A DNA stretch of 52,538 nt from Flavobacterium silvisoli (GTDB lineage Bacteria; Bacteroidota; Bacteroidia; Flavobacteriales; Flavobacteriaceae): NCBI RefSeq assembly GCF_004329815.1, contig NZ_SJPE01000019.1, positions 301 to 52,838 on the forward strand, read 5' to 3'. The notes beneath the pieces were generated by a model. It saw only the letters and a list, made by a program, of their open reading frames with translations, had not been told where the DNA came from and made no database searches. The stretch's first letter is position 1. Every line of letters starts with the position of its first letter. A program made the translations under genes and the position numbers. Positions 16,806-25,731 of the stretch are shown piece after piece.

Positions 16806-19301
16806 TTATAAAATTCCGAATTGCTCGAAATGATGATTCAAATGTTTTCGTTCTAATAAATACGATTCGTAACGGTTTAATTCACCGAAAACCATATTTT
16901 TCATAACCGCTTCGGGGTTTTCTTTGAAAAAGGTTGTATAGTTTTCTCTGGCTTCGAAGAATTTGGTTTTGGCTGTTTCAAAATCGGGATGAACTAAATC
17001 TTCCAATTCATCTTTCTTCATCGTTGGGAACTGGGTGCCACGTGGAAACTTTTCATAGTTGTATAATGAATTATGCACCTTGTCTAAAATCTTCTCAGGG
17101 GTGGCAATGTCAAAATCCTGAATTTCACCCGACATGATGCGATAGCCTTGCTCTAAATGTTCCAACAAATGTTGGGGCGTTAATATTCCCCATTGCGGCT
17201 TAGCATCAGCCGTTAATTTGTTGATACACTCGGTCACTTTTGCATCGGTCATTTCCACAAAAACTTCCTGTTTTTTCTGCACCATAGTCAAAATGGTCGC
17301 TACTGCAACCAATTCGTCAGTCGTATCAAAAACTTCTACAAACCACTTTACAATACCGCTCGGATGCTCGGCTGAAGCTACATCTCTGTCTACTTTTTGC
17401 TTGCAGGTTAAACGTACATACACCGTGTCATTATGGTAAATCGGGCGTAAGAAACGGCATTCTTCCAAACCATAATTGGCAGCAACCGGACCTTTATTCG
17501 GGTACACAAACAACCCGGCAGCGGCGGCTAAAATGAAATACCCGTGTGCCGTACGTTTTTTGAAAATACTGCCATCCAACGAAGTGATATCAGTATGGGC
17601 GTAAAAATGATCCCAAGTGATATTGGCAAAATTGATGATATCAGTATCTGTAACCGTTCTGTTGTGTGTACGTAAAGACATACCTGGCTGGATGTCCTCC
17701 CAATGGTATTGGAACGGATGCTGGGTGATTTCTTTATAGGCCGAATTCGGTTGGTAAATACCTGTAATTTCGGTTAAGGTAGTTGGTGAACCTTGCACGG
17801 CGCAACGCTGCATATAATGTTTGATTCCGCGAACACCGCCCATTTCTTCTCCGCCTCCGGCACGACCCGGACCTCCGTGTACTAACAATGGAAGTGGCGA
17901 GCCGTGACCCGTACTCTGCTTGGCATTTTCACGATTCAATACTAAAATTCTTCCGTGATGCGAAGCGGCATTTACTACATATTCTTTGGCAATGTCATCC
18001 GAATTGGTAACAATTGAAGACACTAACGAACCTTTACCCATTTGAGCTAACTCTATAGCTTCATCAATTGTTTTGTAAGGCATTAAGGTGGATACCGGAC
18101 CAAAAGCTTCGGTTTCGTGAACGGCTGTATTTTTAAACGGATGGTCTTCGCGCAACAACATTGGGCTGATAAACGCTCCTTTGTCATCGGCTCCGATTAA
18201 TTCCAATCTATCAAAATCACCATAAACAACAGCAGCTGTTTTGGCAATTTCCGAAACTCTGTTTTTGACTTCGGTCACTTGATCTTTAGAAACCAAAGCA
18301 CCCATGCGCACTTCTTTTTGTCTCGGGTCTCCTATGGTTACTCTGTCTAATGCTTTTCCGAGTGCCGTTTGCACCTCATCCATTAAGTTTTCGGGAACAA
18401 TCATACGACGGATAGCGGTACATTTTTGACCGCATTTCACGGTGATTTCACTTCTTGCCTGACTGATAAACAAATCAAACTCGGGCGTTCCCGGAACGGC
18501 GTCCTCTCCTAAAATAGAAGCGTTCAGGGAATCAGCCTCCATATTAAACGGCACGGATTCGCTGATGATTCTTGGATGAGCTTTTAACATGCGTCCGGTT
18601 GATGCTGAACCCGTAAACGTAACAACGTCCTGGCTTTCCACCGTATCAATCAACGTATTGGCAGAACCGCAGATTAATTGCAAGGCACCTTCAGGCAAAA
18701 TATTAGAAGCTATGATTTCACGAACAACCGCTTCGGTTAAATAGGAAGTAGAAGTTGCCGGTTTTACTACTGCCGGCATCCCGGCCATCCAGTTCACCGC
18801 ACATTTTTCTAACATTCCCCAAATCGGGAAGTTGAAGGCATTGATATGCACAGCTACTCCTCGTTTGGGCACCAAAATATGATGCGCCATAAAACGACCG
18901 CCGCGAGACAAGTCAATAGGGTCGCCTTCTACGTGATAGGATTGGTTGGGGAATAATTTTCGCAACGAAGCATTGGCAAACAGGTTACCAAAACCTCCTT
19001 CAATGTCAATCCAACTATCCACCCGTGTGGCACCGGTTCTATAACTGATTTCGTAGAATTGTTCTTTGCGTTTGGTCAAATACATGGCCAAACTTTTGAG
19101 CATGTTGCCGCGCTCCTGAAAGGTCATTTTGCGGAGTTTTTCGCCACCTTTGGTTCTTCCGTAATGCAGGATTTCGGCAAAGTCCAAGCCTTGTGTAGAA
19201 GCATGCCCTACGATTGCCCCGGTAACCGAATCAAACAACGGAACGCCTTCTCCGGCGCCTGATGTCCAATTCCCTAAAACGTAATTTTGTATTTTGCTCA
19301 T
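16806..19301 (-). CDS. paaZ: PaaZ: oxepin-CoA hydrolase / 3-oxo-5,6-dehydrosuberyl-CoA semialdehyde dehydrogenase, with extra C-terminal domain
   Basis: Opens the oxepin-CoA ring and oxidises the resulting aldehyde in phenylacetate degradation. Of its 831 residues, about 1-520 are an aldehyde dehydrogenase (active-site region VKCGQKCTAIRR, Glu in NMEADSLN). About 535-680 are a MaoC-type hydratase (WDHFYAHTD, ahead of RTAHGYFI). The E. coli protein ends near residue 681; here about 148 more residues follow (684-831). They contain PQWGILTPQHLLEHLEQGYR and end ERKHLNHHFEQF, like the DinB-superfamily DUF1569. The role of that fused domain is unknown. Confidence 0.93.
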   Translation of the reverse strand: MSKIQNYVLGNWTSGAGEGVPLFDSVTGAIVGHASTQGLDFAEILHYGRTKGGEKLRKMTFQERGNMLKSLAMYLTKRKEQFYEISYRTGATRVDSWIDIEGGFGNLFANASLRKLFPNQSYHVEGDPIDLSRGGRFMAHHILVPKRGVAVHINAFNFPIWGMLEKCAVNWMAGMPAVVKPATSTSYLTEAVVREIIASNILPEGALQLICGSANTLIDTVESQDVVTFTGSASTGRMLKAHPRIISESVPFNMEADSLNASILGEDAVPGTPEFDLFISQARSEITVKCGQKCTAIRRMIVPENLMDEVQTALGKALDRVTIGDPRQKEVRMGALVSKDQVTEVKNRVSEIAKTAAVVYGDFDRLELIGADDKGAFISPMLLREDHPFKNTAVHETEAFGPVSTLMPYKTIDEAIELAQMGKGSLVSSIVTNSDDIAKEYVVNAASHHGRILVLNRENAKQSTGHGSPLPLLVHGGPGRAGGGEEMGGVRGIKHYMQRCAVQGSPTTLTEITGIYQPNSAYKEITQHPFQYHWEDIQPGMSLRTHNRTVTDTDIINFANITWDHFYAHTDITSLDGSIFKKRTAHGYFILAAAAGLFVYPNKGPVAANYGLEECRFLRPIYHNDTVYVRLTCKQKVDRDVASAEHPSGIVKWFVEVFDTTDELVAVATILTMVQKKQEVFVEMTDAKVTECINKLTADAKPQWGILTPQHLLEHLEQGYRIMSGEIQDFDIATPEKILDKVHNSLYNYEKFPRGTQFPTMKKDELEDLVHPDFETAKTKFFEARENYTTFFKENPEAVMKNMVFGELNRYESYLLERKHLNHHFEQFGIL

Positions 19302-19312
19302 ATTCTATTTTT

Positions 19313-19350
19313 TTAGATCAGACAGGTTAAAAAAACTATCTGGTCTTTTT
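19313..19350. repeat. Imperfect inverted repeat between paaJ and paaZ
   Basis: AGATCAGACAG and CTATCTGGTCT form an 11-bp imperfect stem around an A/T-rich loop, followed by T5 on the plus strand. On the minus strand, the direction of the genes, it lacks a following T-run. It would therefore stop antisense transcription better than the operon itself. Confidence 0.4.
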
Positions 19351-20552
19351 TATACTCTTTCAATAATGGCGGCATAGCCTTGTCCGACACCGATACACAT
19401 GGTAATTAAGGCGTACCGTTTTCCTGTCAACTGTAATTCCAAAGCAGCAGAATAGGCTATTCTGGCACCGGTTACGCCCAGTGGATGTCCGATGGCAATC
19501 GAACCCCCGTTTGGATTCAGTCTTGGGTCATTATCGGCAATGCCCCAAGCACGTGTACAGGCCAATGCTTGTGCCGCGAAAGCTTCGTTCAGTTCGATGA
19601 TGTCGATTTGATCTAAGGTTAAACCGGCTTTTTCCAACGCTTTATTGGTGGCTTCTACCGGACCAATTCCCATGATTCTTGGTTCTACGCCAACTATGGC
19701 TGAACTTACTATTCGGGCTAATGGTTTTAAGTTGTATTTTTTTACAGCCTCTTCCGAGGCGATAATAGTTGCTGCCGCACCGTCATTCAATCCCGATGCA
19801 TTTCCGGCCGTAACGCTACCGTCTTTTTTGAAGGCGGGACGCAATTTGGATAAACCTTCCATTGAAGTGGTTGGTTTGATAAATTCATCTTTGGAAAACT
19901 GAATCGCATCGCCTTTGCGTTGCGGAATTTCTACCGTTACGATTTCTTTGGCTAATCTTCCTGAGGCTTGCGCTGCGGCAGCTTTTTGTTGACTGTTCAA
20001 CGCAAAAGTATCTTGATCTTCACGAGAAATATTGTATTTTTCTACCAGGTTTTCGGCGGTTTCTCCCATAGCATCGGTGCCGTACATTGCGTGCATTTTG
20101 GGATTGATGAAACGCCAACCAAAACTCGAATCATACATTTTACTATCGGTTCCGTAAGCCGCGGATGGCTTAGAAACTACCAATGGGCCTCGGGTCATAT
20201 TTTCGATTCCACCAGCTATAAACAAGTGTCCGTCACCAGCTTTGATGGCTCGACTGGCATTGATGATAGCTGACAAACCTGAACTACATAAACGGTTTAC
20301 GGTTTCACCTGGAACGGTATACGGTAATCCTGCTAAAAGTAGCGACATACGGGCTACATTGCGGTTATCTTCACCGGCTTGATTGGCGCAGCCCATGATG
20401 ACGTCATCGTAGGCTTCTTTTGGGATACTTGGATTTTTATCGGTTACAGTTTTGATGACCAAAGCCCCTAAATCATCGGGGCGAACCGATGCCAGAGATC
20501 CTTGGTAACTTCCGATTGGAGTTCGTACTCCGTCTATAATGTATGCTTCCAT
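19350..20552 (-). CDS. paaJ: 3-oxoadipyl-CoA thiolase
   Basis: A 400-residue thiolase. The nucleophilic Cys89 is in NRLCSSG, the base His in GGSIAIGHPLG, and the second Cys in TMCIGVGQG. In the paa pathway it acts twice, on 3-oxo-5,6-dehydrosuberyl-CoA and on 3-oxoadipyl-CoA, to release acetyl-CoA and succinyl-CoA. The length equals that of E. coli PaaJ, and the paa context picks this over a general acetyl-CoA acetyltransferase. Confidence 0.9.
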   Translation of the reverse strand: MEAYIIDGVRTPIGSYQGSLASVRPDDLGALVIKTVTDKNPSIPKEAYDDVIMGCANQAGEDNRNVARMSLLLAGLPYTVPGETVNRLCSSGLSAIINASRAIKAGDGHLFIAGGIENMTRGPLVVSKPSAAYGTDSKMYDSSFGWRFINPKMHAMYGTDAMGETAENLVEKYNISREDQDTFALNSQQKAAAAQASGRLAKEIVTVEIPQRKGDAIQFSKDEFIKPTTSMEGLSKLRPAFKKDGSVTAGNASGLNDGAAATIIASEEAVKKYNLKPLARIVSSAIVGVEPRIMGIGPVEATNKALEKAGLTLDQIDIIELNEAFAAQALACTRAWGIADNDPRLNPNGGSIAIGHPLGVTGARIAYSAALELQLTGKRYALITMCIGVGQGYAAIIERV

Positions 20553-20640
20553 TTTTTTATTAATGGATAATTGATAATTAATAATGGATAACTATAAACC
20601 CAAAAACTTCAATTGTCAATTATCAATAGTTAATTGTTAA

Positions 20641-21048
20641 TTATTCTTCCCATTCTTTGGCGGTGCGGTAAACGACCCCTTTGAACAGGGCAACCAATTC
20701 GTCGCCTCGTTTGACTTCTATGATATTGAATCCTAATTTATTGTTCACTTTTTCTATGACCGACTCCGCCGTTAAATAGTCGCCTTCACTAACCGCTTCA
20801 ATATGATTGATGGAGGTTTCGATGGAAACGGCAAACCTGCCATGAGTATTGGCGGCAAACCCGAAAGCGGTGTCGGCCAGGGAATAGGTGATTCCGCCGT
20901 GAGCCTTATACATGCTGTTGAGCATTTCTTTGCGTACGGTCATGCCCACTTTGCAACGCCCGATTTCACATTCTAAAATCTCGATACCCAACCATTGGCT
21001 GTAGGCATCCTGACTTAGCATCTTGTATGGGATTTTGGTTCCTTCCAT
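20641..21048 (-). CDS. paaI: Hydroxyphenylacetyl-CoA thioesterase PaaI
   Basis: A 135-residue hot-dog-fold thioesterase with the PaaI signature HGGITYSLADTAF; Asp59 is the expected catalytic residue. It rescues CoA from dead-end hydroxyphenylacetyl-CoA. Its start is 1 bp from the paaH stop. The 88 bp after it, before paaJ, is AT-rich with reiterated AATTGATAATT-like words. Confidence 0.9.
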   Translation of the reverse strand: MEGTKIPYKMLSQDAYSQWLGIEILECEIGRCKVGMTVRKEMLNSMYKAHGGITYSLADTAFGFAANTHGRFAVSIETSINHIEAVSEGDYLTAESVIEKVNNKLGFNIIEVKRGDELVALFKGVVYRTAKEWEE

Positions 21049-21049
21049 A

Positions 21050-22198
21050 TTAGAAAAAGGTTTTATTAGCGGCGCTCATTCTTCTTAATAAAGCACTGCA
21101 ACGGTATCTGTCTTCGTGGTATTCGTTGTATAGTTCATCCAGTTTTTCTACGCACCATTTGATGCCCAATTCGTCGGCCCAGGCCAATAATCCTTTGGGA
21201 TAATTAACCCCTTTGGTCATAGCATTGTCAATATCTTTGGCTGAGGCAATGTTCAAAAACAAAGCGTCGGCTGCCTCGTTGATGAGCATTACGATTACAC
21301 GGTCAAATATTTTTTGAGCCGATTTTAAATCTTCTGTCGGATTTGGCAATTCTTTGCTGTAATCATAAAATCCACGTCCTGATTTTCTTCCGTAAAAACC
21401 GGCTTCCGCCAATCGCTTTTGTGTGAACGAAGGTTTGAATCGCGGATCAAAATAAAAAGCGGTAAACACAGTTTCGGTTACCGTATAATTGACATCGTTT
21501 CCTATGAAATCCATGAGTTCGAAAGGCCCCATTCGGAACCCACCGATGGTTTTCAAAGCCCAGTCTATGGTGGCAAAATCAGCAACACCTTCTTCGTACA
21601 TCCGGAGACTTTCGCTATAAAAAGGACGGGCCACACGGTTTACAATAAAACCGGGGGTGTCTTTTACCTGAACGACCACTTTTTTCCAACCGGCTATGGT
21701 TTCTAAAGTAGTTTTTAAAACTTCTTCACTGGTTTGCACCGCCGGAATAATCTCGACCAACTGCATTAGGGGTGCCGGATTGAAAAAATGAATTCCAATG
21801 ACGCGTTCCGGTTTTTGACAAGAAGCTGCTATGGAAGCTATGGATAACGAAGATGTATTGGAGGCTAAAATGGTTTCCGGTGAAACATAATTCTCTAATT
21901 CGGCAAACAGTTTTCTTTTGATTTCGGCATTCTCAACAATGGCTTCAATAACCAAATCCGAATGCGACAAATCGCCCAAAGCATGGGCATAAGAAATATT
22001 GCTGATGATTCGGAACTTTTCGTTGGCATCGATTTTTTCTTTTTCTACCAATTTTGACAGTGTACTTTCTAATGTGGCTTTGCTTTTAGACAGTGCCTCC
22101 TGATTGGTGTCGTAAATCTTAACTTCACAACCGGCGGTAGCGGCTACTTGAGCTATTCCGCTTCCCATAGTTCCCGAACCTATTACTGCTACTTTCAT
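21050..22198 (-). CDS. paaH: 3-hydroxyadipyl-CoA dehydrogenase
   Basis: An NAD-dependent 3-hydroxyacyl-CoA dehydrogenase of 382 residues. The N-terminal Rossmann motif is VAVIGSGTMGSGIAQVAA, and the catalytic HFFNPAP sits at about residue 140. The C-terminal part repeats the dehydrogenase helical domain. It oxidises 3-hydroxyadipyl-CoA to 3-oxoadipyl-CoA. The ATG at 22198 starts 1 bp after the paaG stop; a GTG three codons upstream (22207) is an alternative. Confidence 0.92.
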   Translation of the reverse strand: MKVAVIGSGTMGSGIAQVAATAGCEVKIYDTNQEALSKSKATLESTLSKLVEKEKIDANEKFRIISNISYAHALGDLSHSDLVIEAIVENAEIKRKLFAELENYVSPETILASNTSSLSIASIAASCQKPERVIGIHFFNPAPLMQLVEIIPAVQTSEEVLKTTLETIAGWKKVVVQVKDTPGFIVNRVARPFYSESLRMYEEGVADFATIDWALKTIGGFRMGPFELMDFIGNDVNYTVTETVFTAFYFDPRFKPSFTQKRLAEAGFYGRKSGRGFYDYSKELPNPTEDLKSAQKIFDRVIVMLINEAADALFLNIASAKDIDNAMTKGVNYPKGLLAWADELGIKWCVEKLDELYNEYHEDRYRCSALLRRMSAANKTFF

Positions 22199-22199
22199 A

Positions 22200-22982
22200 C
22201 TACTCACCTTTAAATTCTGGTTTTCTCTTTTCTACAAAAGCAGTAACTCCTTCGTTGTAATCATAGGACGAACTGGCTTCTATTTGTAAATCACTTTCTA
22301 ACGCCAGCTGTTGTTCCAACGAATTATTCATGGATTGATTAAGTAATCTTTTGGTCAAACCAATTGCTTTGGTTGGCATAGCAGCTAAGGTTTCGGCTAA
22401 GGCTTGCACTTCTTCTTCAAAAGTAGCTGTTGGATATTCTTTGTAAATCATTCCCATGATTAGTGCTTGAGCAGCATTTACTCTGTCGCCCAACATCATC
22501 AAGGCAGACGCTCTTTGGAAACCGATTAATCGCGGTAAAAAGAATGTTCCGCCACTATCAGGCACCAAACCAATTTTGCTGAATGCCTGAATAAAACTGG
22601 CATGTTCGGTAGCTACTACGATATCACAGGCCAAAGCGATATTGGCTCCGGCTCCGGCCGCTACCCCATTTACGGCAGCGATTACGGGTTTTTCAATGGT
22701 TCTGATTTTTTGGATAATCGGATTATAATGTTCTTCCAGAATTTTTCGGAATCCCGGATTAATCTCGGGTGTAGTGACTTCTTTTAAGTCTTGTCCGGCA
22801 CAAAAAGCTTTTCCGCTTCCGGTAATTACTATAGCTCGGACCTCTGTATTTGTGGCACAATCGTCTAATTTGGCTTGTAACGACAACGCCATTTCCCGGT
22901 TGAAACTATTGAATACTTCCGGGCGATTGAGTGTAATCCATGCGATGCCTTTTTCAATTTTTATTTCAATTGAATTGCTCAT
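22200..22982 (-). CDS. paaG: 1,2-epoxyphenylacetyl-CoA isomerase
   Basis: A 260-residue crotonase-fold isomerase (262 in E. coli) that turns ring-1,2-epoxyphenylacetyl-CoA into oxepin-CoA. The PaaG hallmark KIGLVPDSGGTFFLPRLIG is present, with the conserved Asp, and the oxyanion-hole region is AAVNGVAAGAGANIAL. It lies between paaD and paaH with short spacers. Confidence 0.9.
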   Translation of the reverse strand: MSNSIEIKIEKGIAWITLNRPEVFNSFNREMALSLQAKLDDCATNTEVRAIVITGSGKAFCAGQDLKEVTTPEINPGFRKILEEHYNPIIQKIRTIEKPVIAAVNGVAAGAGANIALACDIVVATEHASFIQAFSKIGLVPDSGGTFFLPRLIGFQRASALMMLGDRVNAAQALIMGMIYKEYPTATFEEEVQALAETLAAMPTKAIGLTKRLLNQSMNNSLEQQLALESDLQIEASSSYDYNEGVTAFVEKRKPEFKGE

Positions 22983-23011
22983 ACCTATTTTATTTTAAAA
23001 ACCTAAACGGT

Positions 23012-23512
23012 TTATTTTAAACATTTAAAGTAGTCAAAAGGCTCCAAACAGTCTTCGCATTGAAACAATGCTTTGCAGGCTGTAGAACCAAACTGACTCA
23101 CTAATTTCGTATTCAAAGATCCGCATTGCGGACATTTCACTACTTTTTTATTTCCCAATAAGGCTTCTTTATCAACTTCTGCCGATAGCGGGGAAGCAAT
23201 CCCGTATTTTTCCAGCGCCTGTCTTCCTTTTGGCGTAATCCAATCGGTGGTCCAAGCCGGAGATAAAATCAAATCTACTTTGGCTTCATAACCCTTTGCT
23301 TTGAAAGCGCTTTTGATGTCATCGCCAATCACATCCATCGCGGGGCAACCACTGTAGGTTGGTGTTATTTCAACGTGAACAATGTTGTCCACTAATTTTG
23401 CCGAACGCACCACTCCCATTTCCACTATAGAAAGTACCGGAATTTCAGGATCGGAAACCGATGCCAAAATTTCAAACAGTTCTTGGTCGATATGGAGTTC
23501 GGTGGCTGTCAT
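23012..23512 (-). CDS. paaD: Phenylacetyl-CoA epoxygenase accessory protein PaaD
   Basis: A 166-residue protein with an N-terminal MIP18/DUF59 domain (SVSDPEIPVLSIVEMGVV; PTYSGCPAMDVI) and a C-terminal zinc ribbon (CPQCGS...CEDCLEPFDYF). It is thought to help iron-sulfur or diiron maturation of the PaaABCE complex. It starts 1 bp after paaC. Confidence 0.93.
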   Translation of the reverse strand: MTATELHIDQELFEILASVSDPEIPVLSIVEMGVVRSAKLVDNIVHVEITPTYSGCPAMDVIGDDIKSAFKAKGYEAKVDLILSPAWTTDWITPKGRQALEKYGIASPLSAEVDKEALLGNKKVVKCPQCGSLNTKLVSQFGSTACKALFQCEDCLEPFDYFKCLK

Positions 23513-23513
23513 C

Positions 23514-24266
23514 TTACCAGGTCATGTTGGGATACGTGCGTTGCATGTATTGCAGTTCAGTCAGAATATACCCCATGTGTTCCGAGTGAATTCCCATTTT
23601 TCCTCCTTTTTGGAAGTATTCAATGGTTGGTGTTTGCAAAGTAGCTTCTTCTAAAATGCTGCTTACTTTTTGGTAATATCCGGCTTTGAGATGAGTTACA
23701 TCTACTCCAATTCCTTCTGCAACCATAGCTTTATCGGCATCCGTTTGATGAAATAACTCGTCAGTAAATATCCACAAATCATTTATGGCTGTTTGAATTC
23801 TGTTGTGACTTTCTTCTGTACCGTCACCTAATCTTCTGATCCAATCCGAAGAAAAACGAACGTGATACAATACCTCTTTTATGCTTTTCTTAGCTATAGC
23901 CGAGAGAGTTTCGTCTTTGCTGTTCTGCAATTCTTCTAACAAAGCCAAATGAAACACATCAAACAAAAACTGTCTGGCAATGGAATAACCAAAATCCGTA
24001 TTAGGCTGTTCTACCAAAAGCACGTTTTTGTATTCTCTTTCCAAACGAAGAAAGGCAACCGTGTCTTCGGTCGCATCGCCTCCTTGTAATTTGGCAACAT
24101 ATTGGTAGTAACTGCGTGTTTGTCCCAACAAATCGAGTGAAATGTTGGTCATGGCAATATCGGTTTCCAAGCTGGGTCCGTGACCGCACAATTCTCCCAA
24201 GCGCTGTCCTAAAATCAAAGAATTATCAGCAATACCCAGTATGTATTGAATTAAATTGTTGTTCAT
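23514..24266 (-). CDS. paaC: Phenylacetyl-CoA epoxygenase structural subunit PaaC
   Basis: A 250-residue ferritin-like helical protein that pairs with PaaA as the non-catalytic, structural partner. Typical stretches are YILGIADNSLILGQRLGELC, HVRFSSDWIRRLGDGTEESH and a C-terminal GIHSEHMGYILTELQYMQR. It sits 1 bp after paaB and 1 bp before paaD. Confidence 0.95.
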   Translation of the reverse strand: MNNNLIQYILGIADNSLILGQRLGELCGHGPSLETDIAMTNISLDLLGQTRSYYQYVAKLQGGDATEDTVAFLRLEREYKNVLLVEQPNTDFGYSIARQFLFDVFHLALLEELQNSKDETLSAIAKKSIKEVLYHVRFSSDWIRRLGDGTEESHNRIQTAINDLWIFTDELFHQTDADKAMVAEGIGVDVTHLKAGYYQKVSSILEEATLQTPTIEYFQKGGKMGIHSEHMGYILTELQYMQRTYPNMTW

Positions 24267-24267
24267 C

Positions 24268-24549
24268 TTACATGTGTTTTAATTCTTCGGGCAATTCGTA
24301 GAACGTTGGGTGACGATATGCTTTGTCCATAGCCGGTTCAAAAGTTTCCCCGTTATTTTCCGGGTTGGATGCTGTTATTTGTGCTGATGGTACTACCCAA
24401 ATACTCACTCCTTCCATCCGGCGTGTGTATACGTCGCGGGCATTTTCTAATGCCATAGTTGCATCGCTGGCGTGAAGCGAACCGCAATGACGGTGTTCTA
24501 ATCCGTTTTTACTTCTTATAAATACTTCCCAAAGTGGCCAATTCTTCAT
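24268..24549 (-). CDS. paaB: Phenylacetyl-CoA epoxygenase subunit PaaB
   Basis: A 93-residue protein with the family start WPLWEVFIRSKNGLEHRHCG and the SDATMALENARDVYTRR block. It bridges PaaAC heterodimers. A 50-bp spacer before it holds a perfect 22-bp palindrome. Confidence 0.95.
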   Translation of the reverse strand: MKNWPLWEVFIRSKNGLEHRHCGSLHASDATMALENARDVYTRRMEGVSIWVVPSAQITASNPENNGETFEPAMDKAYRHPTFYELPEELKHM

Positions 24550-24569
24550 AATTATGAATTTTAAATTAT

Positions 24570-24591
24570 GAATTATGAAATTTCATAATTC
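24570..24591. repeat. Perfect 22-bp AT-rich palindrome between paaA and paaB
   Basis: GAATTATGAAA is followed directly by its complement TTTCATAATTC. It is in the paaA-paaB spacer. It may be an intra-operon RNA processing or mRNA-stability hairpin, or a dispersed AT-rich repeat; no T-run follows. Confidence 0.6.
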
Positions 24592-24599
24592 GTAACCGA

Positions 24600-25556
24600 T
24601 TATATTGCTTTCTTTTCTTCTTTATTTGCTTGTTTTTCGGCATAAGCCACAGCGGCATCACGTACCCAAGTTCCATTTTCCCAAGCTGATTTTCTGGCTT
24701 CCAATCGCTGTTTGTTACACTTTCCGTGGCCTTTTACCACTTGCCAGAACTCATCCCAATCGATTTCTCCAAAATCATAATGTTTGCGCTCTTCATTCCA
24801 TTTCAGTTTGTCATCCGGAATGGTTAATCCTAAAATATTGGCTTGCGGAACGGTTTGGTCCACAAACTGTTGACGCAATTCATCGTTGGTTTTGCGTTTC
24901 AGTTTCCATTTTACCGATTGTTCCGTATTTGGCGATTCTTCGTCTTTAGGACCAAACATCATCAAGGAAGGCCACCACCAACGGTTGAGTGCATCTTGTG
25001 CCATGGCTTTTTGCTCGGGCGTACCGTTGCAAAGGGTCAGTAAAATTTCATAACCCTGACGTTGATGAAAACTTTCTTCTTTACAGATTCGAACCATTGC
25101 GCGAGCATAAGGGCCATAGGAAGTTCCCATTAACGCTACCTGATTCATAATCGCGGCACCGTCAACCAACCAACCAACGGCACCCATATCAGCCCAGGTT
25201 ATGGTTGGATAATTGAATATGCTGGAGTACTTGGCTTTCCCTGAGTGTAATTGTTCGTACATTTCTTCGCGGGAAATTCCGAGTGTTTCTGCGGCACTAT
25301 ACAAGTACAATCCGTGACCGCCTTCGTCCTGGATTTTGGCTAGCAACGCTACTTTTCTTCGTAACGATGGCGCGCGGGTAATCCAGTTGGCTTCGGGAAG
25401 CATCCCTACGATTTCGGAATGGGCGTGCTGCGAAATTTGACGAATGTGAGTTTGTCGGTATTTTTCGGGCATCCATTCTTTGGGTTCAATTTTCTCGTCT
25501 CTGTCGATACGAGCCTGAAACAGGGCTTCTAAATTTTTAACTTCTTGTTCTGACAT
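24600..25556 (-). CDS. paaA: Phenylacetyl-CoA epoxygenase catalytic subunit PaaA
   Basis: A 318-residue diiron monooxygenase subunit that epoxidises the aromatic ring of phenylacetyl-CoA. The iron ligands lie in [14 protein letters not shown] and [11 protein letters not shown], and the family block PLRRK-type [11 protein letters not shown] is present. It is the first of the tight A-B-C-D run; paaE lies upstream across a spacer holding repeat element B. Confidence 0.96.
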   Translation of the reverse strand: MSEQEVKNLEALFQARIDRDEKIEPKEWMPEKYRQTHIRQISQHAHSEIVGMLPEANWITRAPSLRRKVALLAKIQDEGGHGLYLYSAAETLGISREEMYEQLHSGKAKYSSIFNYPTITWADMGAVGWLVDGAAIMNQVALMGTSYGPYARAMVRICKEESFHQRQGYEILLTLCNGTPEQKAMAQDALNRWWWPSLMMFGPKDEESPNTEQSVKWKLKRKTNDELRQQFVDQTVPQANILGLTIPDDKLKWNEERKHYDFGEIDWDEFWQVVKGHGKCNKQRLEARKSAWENGTWVRDAAVAYAEKQANKEEKKAI

Positions 25557-25651
25557 ACTTTTTAGGGTTGTGTTCCAGTTCAGTCGCCGTAATATTTTAC
25601 TTTGCAGTAACTTTGAACGATTATATTTTTTTATTCAATTCTTTTACTAAT

Positions 25652-25731
25652 TAGCCCCGATGGCAGCAGTTACCGTGTAACGCGGACAGCGGGAACAGGG
25701 TTTCTGAAACTGCCCGAGCCATTTGCTCCTA
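25652..25731. ncRNA. Structured repeat element, copy B (Flavo-1-like)
   Basis: Begins TAGCCCCGATGG, hairpin GTTAC-CGT-GTAAC (25669-25681), then GCGGACAGCGGGAA, and ends with a second hairpin candidate, GAGC-CATTT-GCTC. Its end runs into the paaE stop codon. It lies in the paaE-paaA gap on the strand opposite to the operon's direction as written. See copies A and C for the shared layout. Confidence 0.6.
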
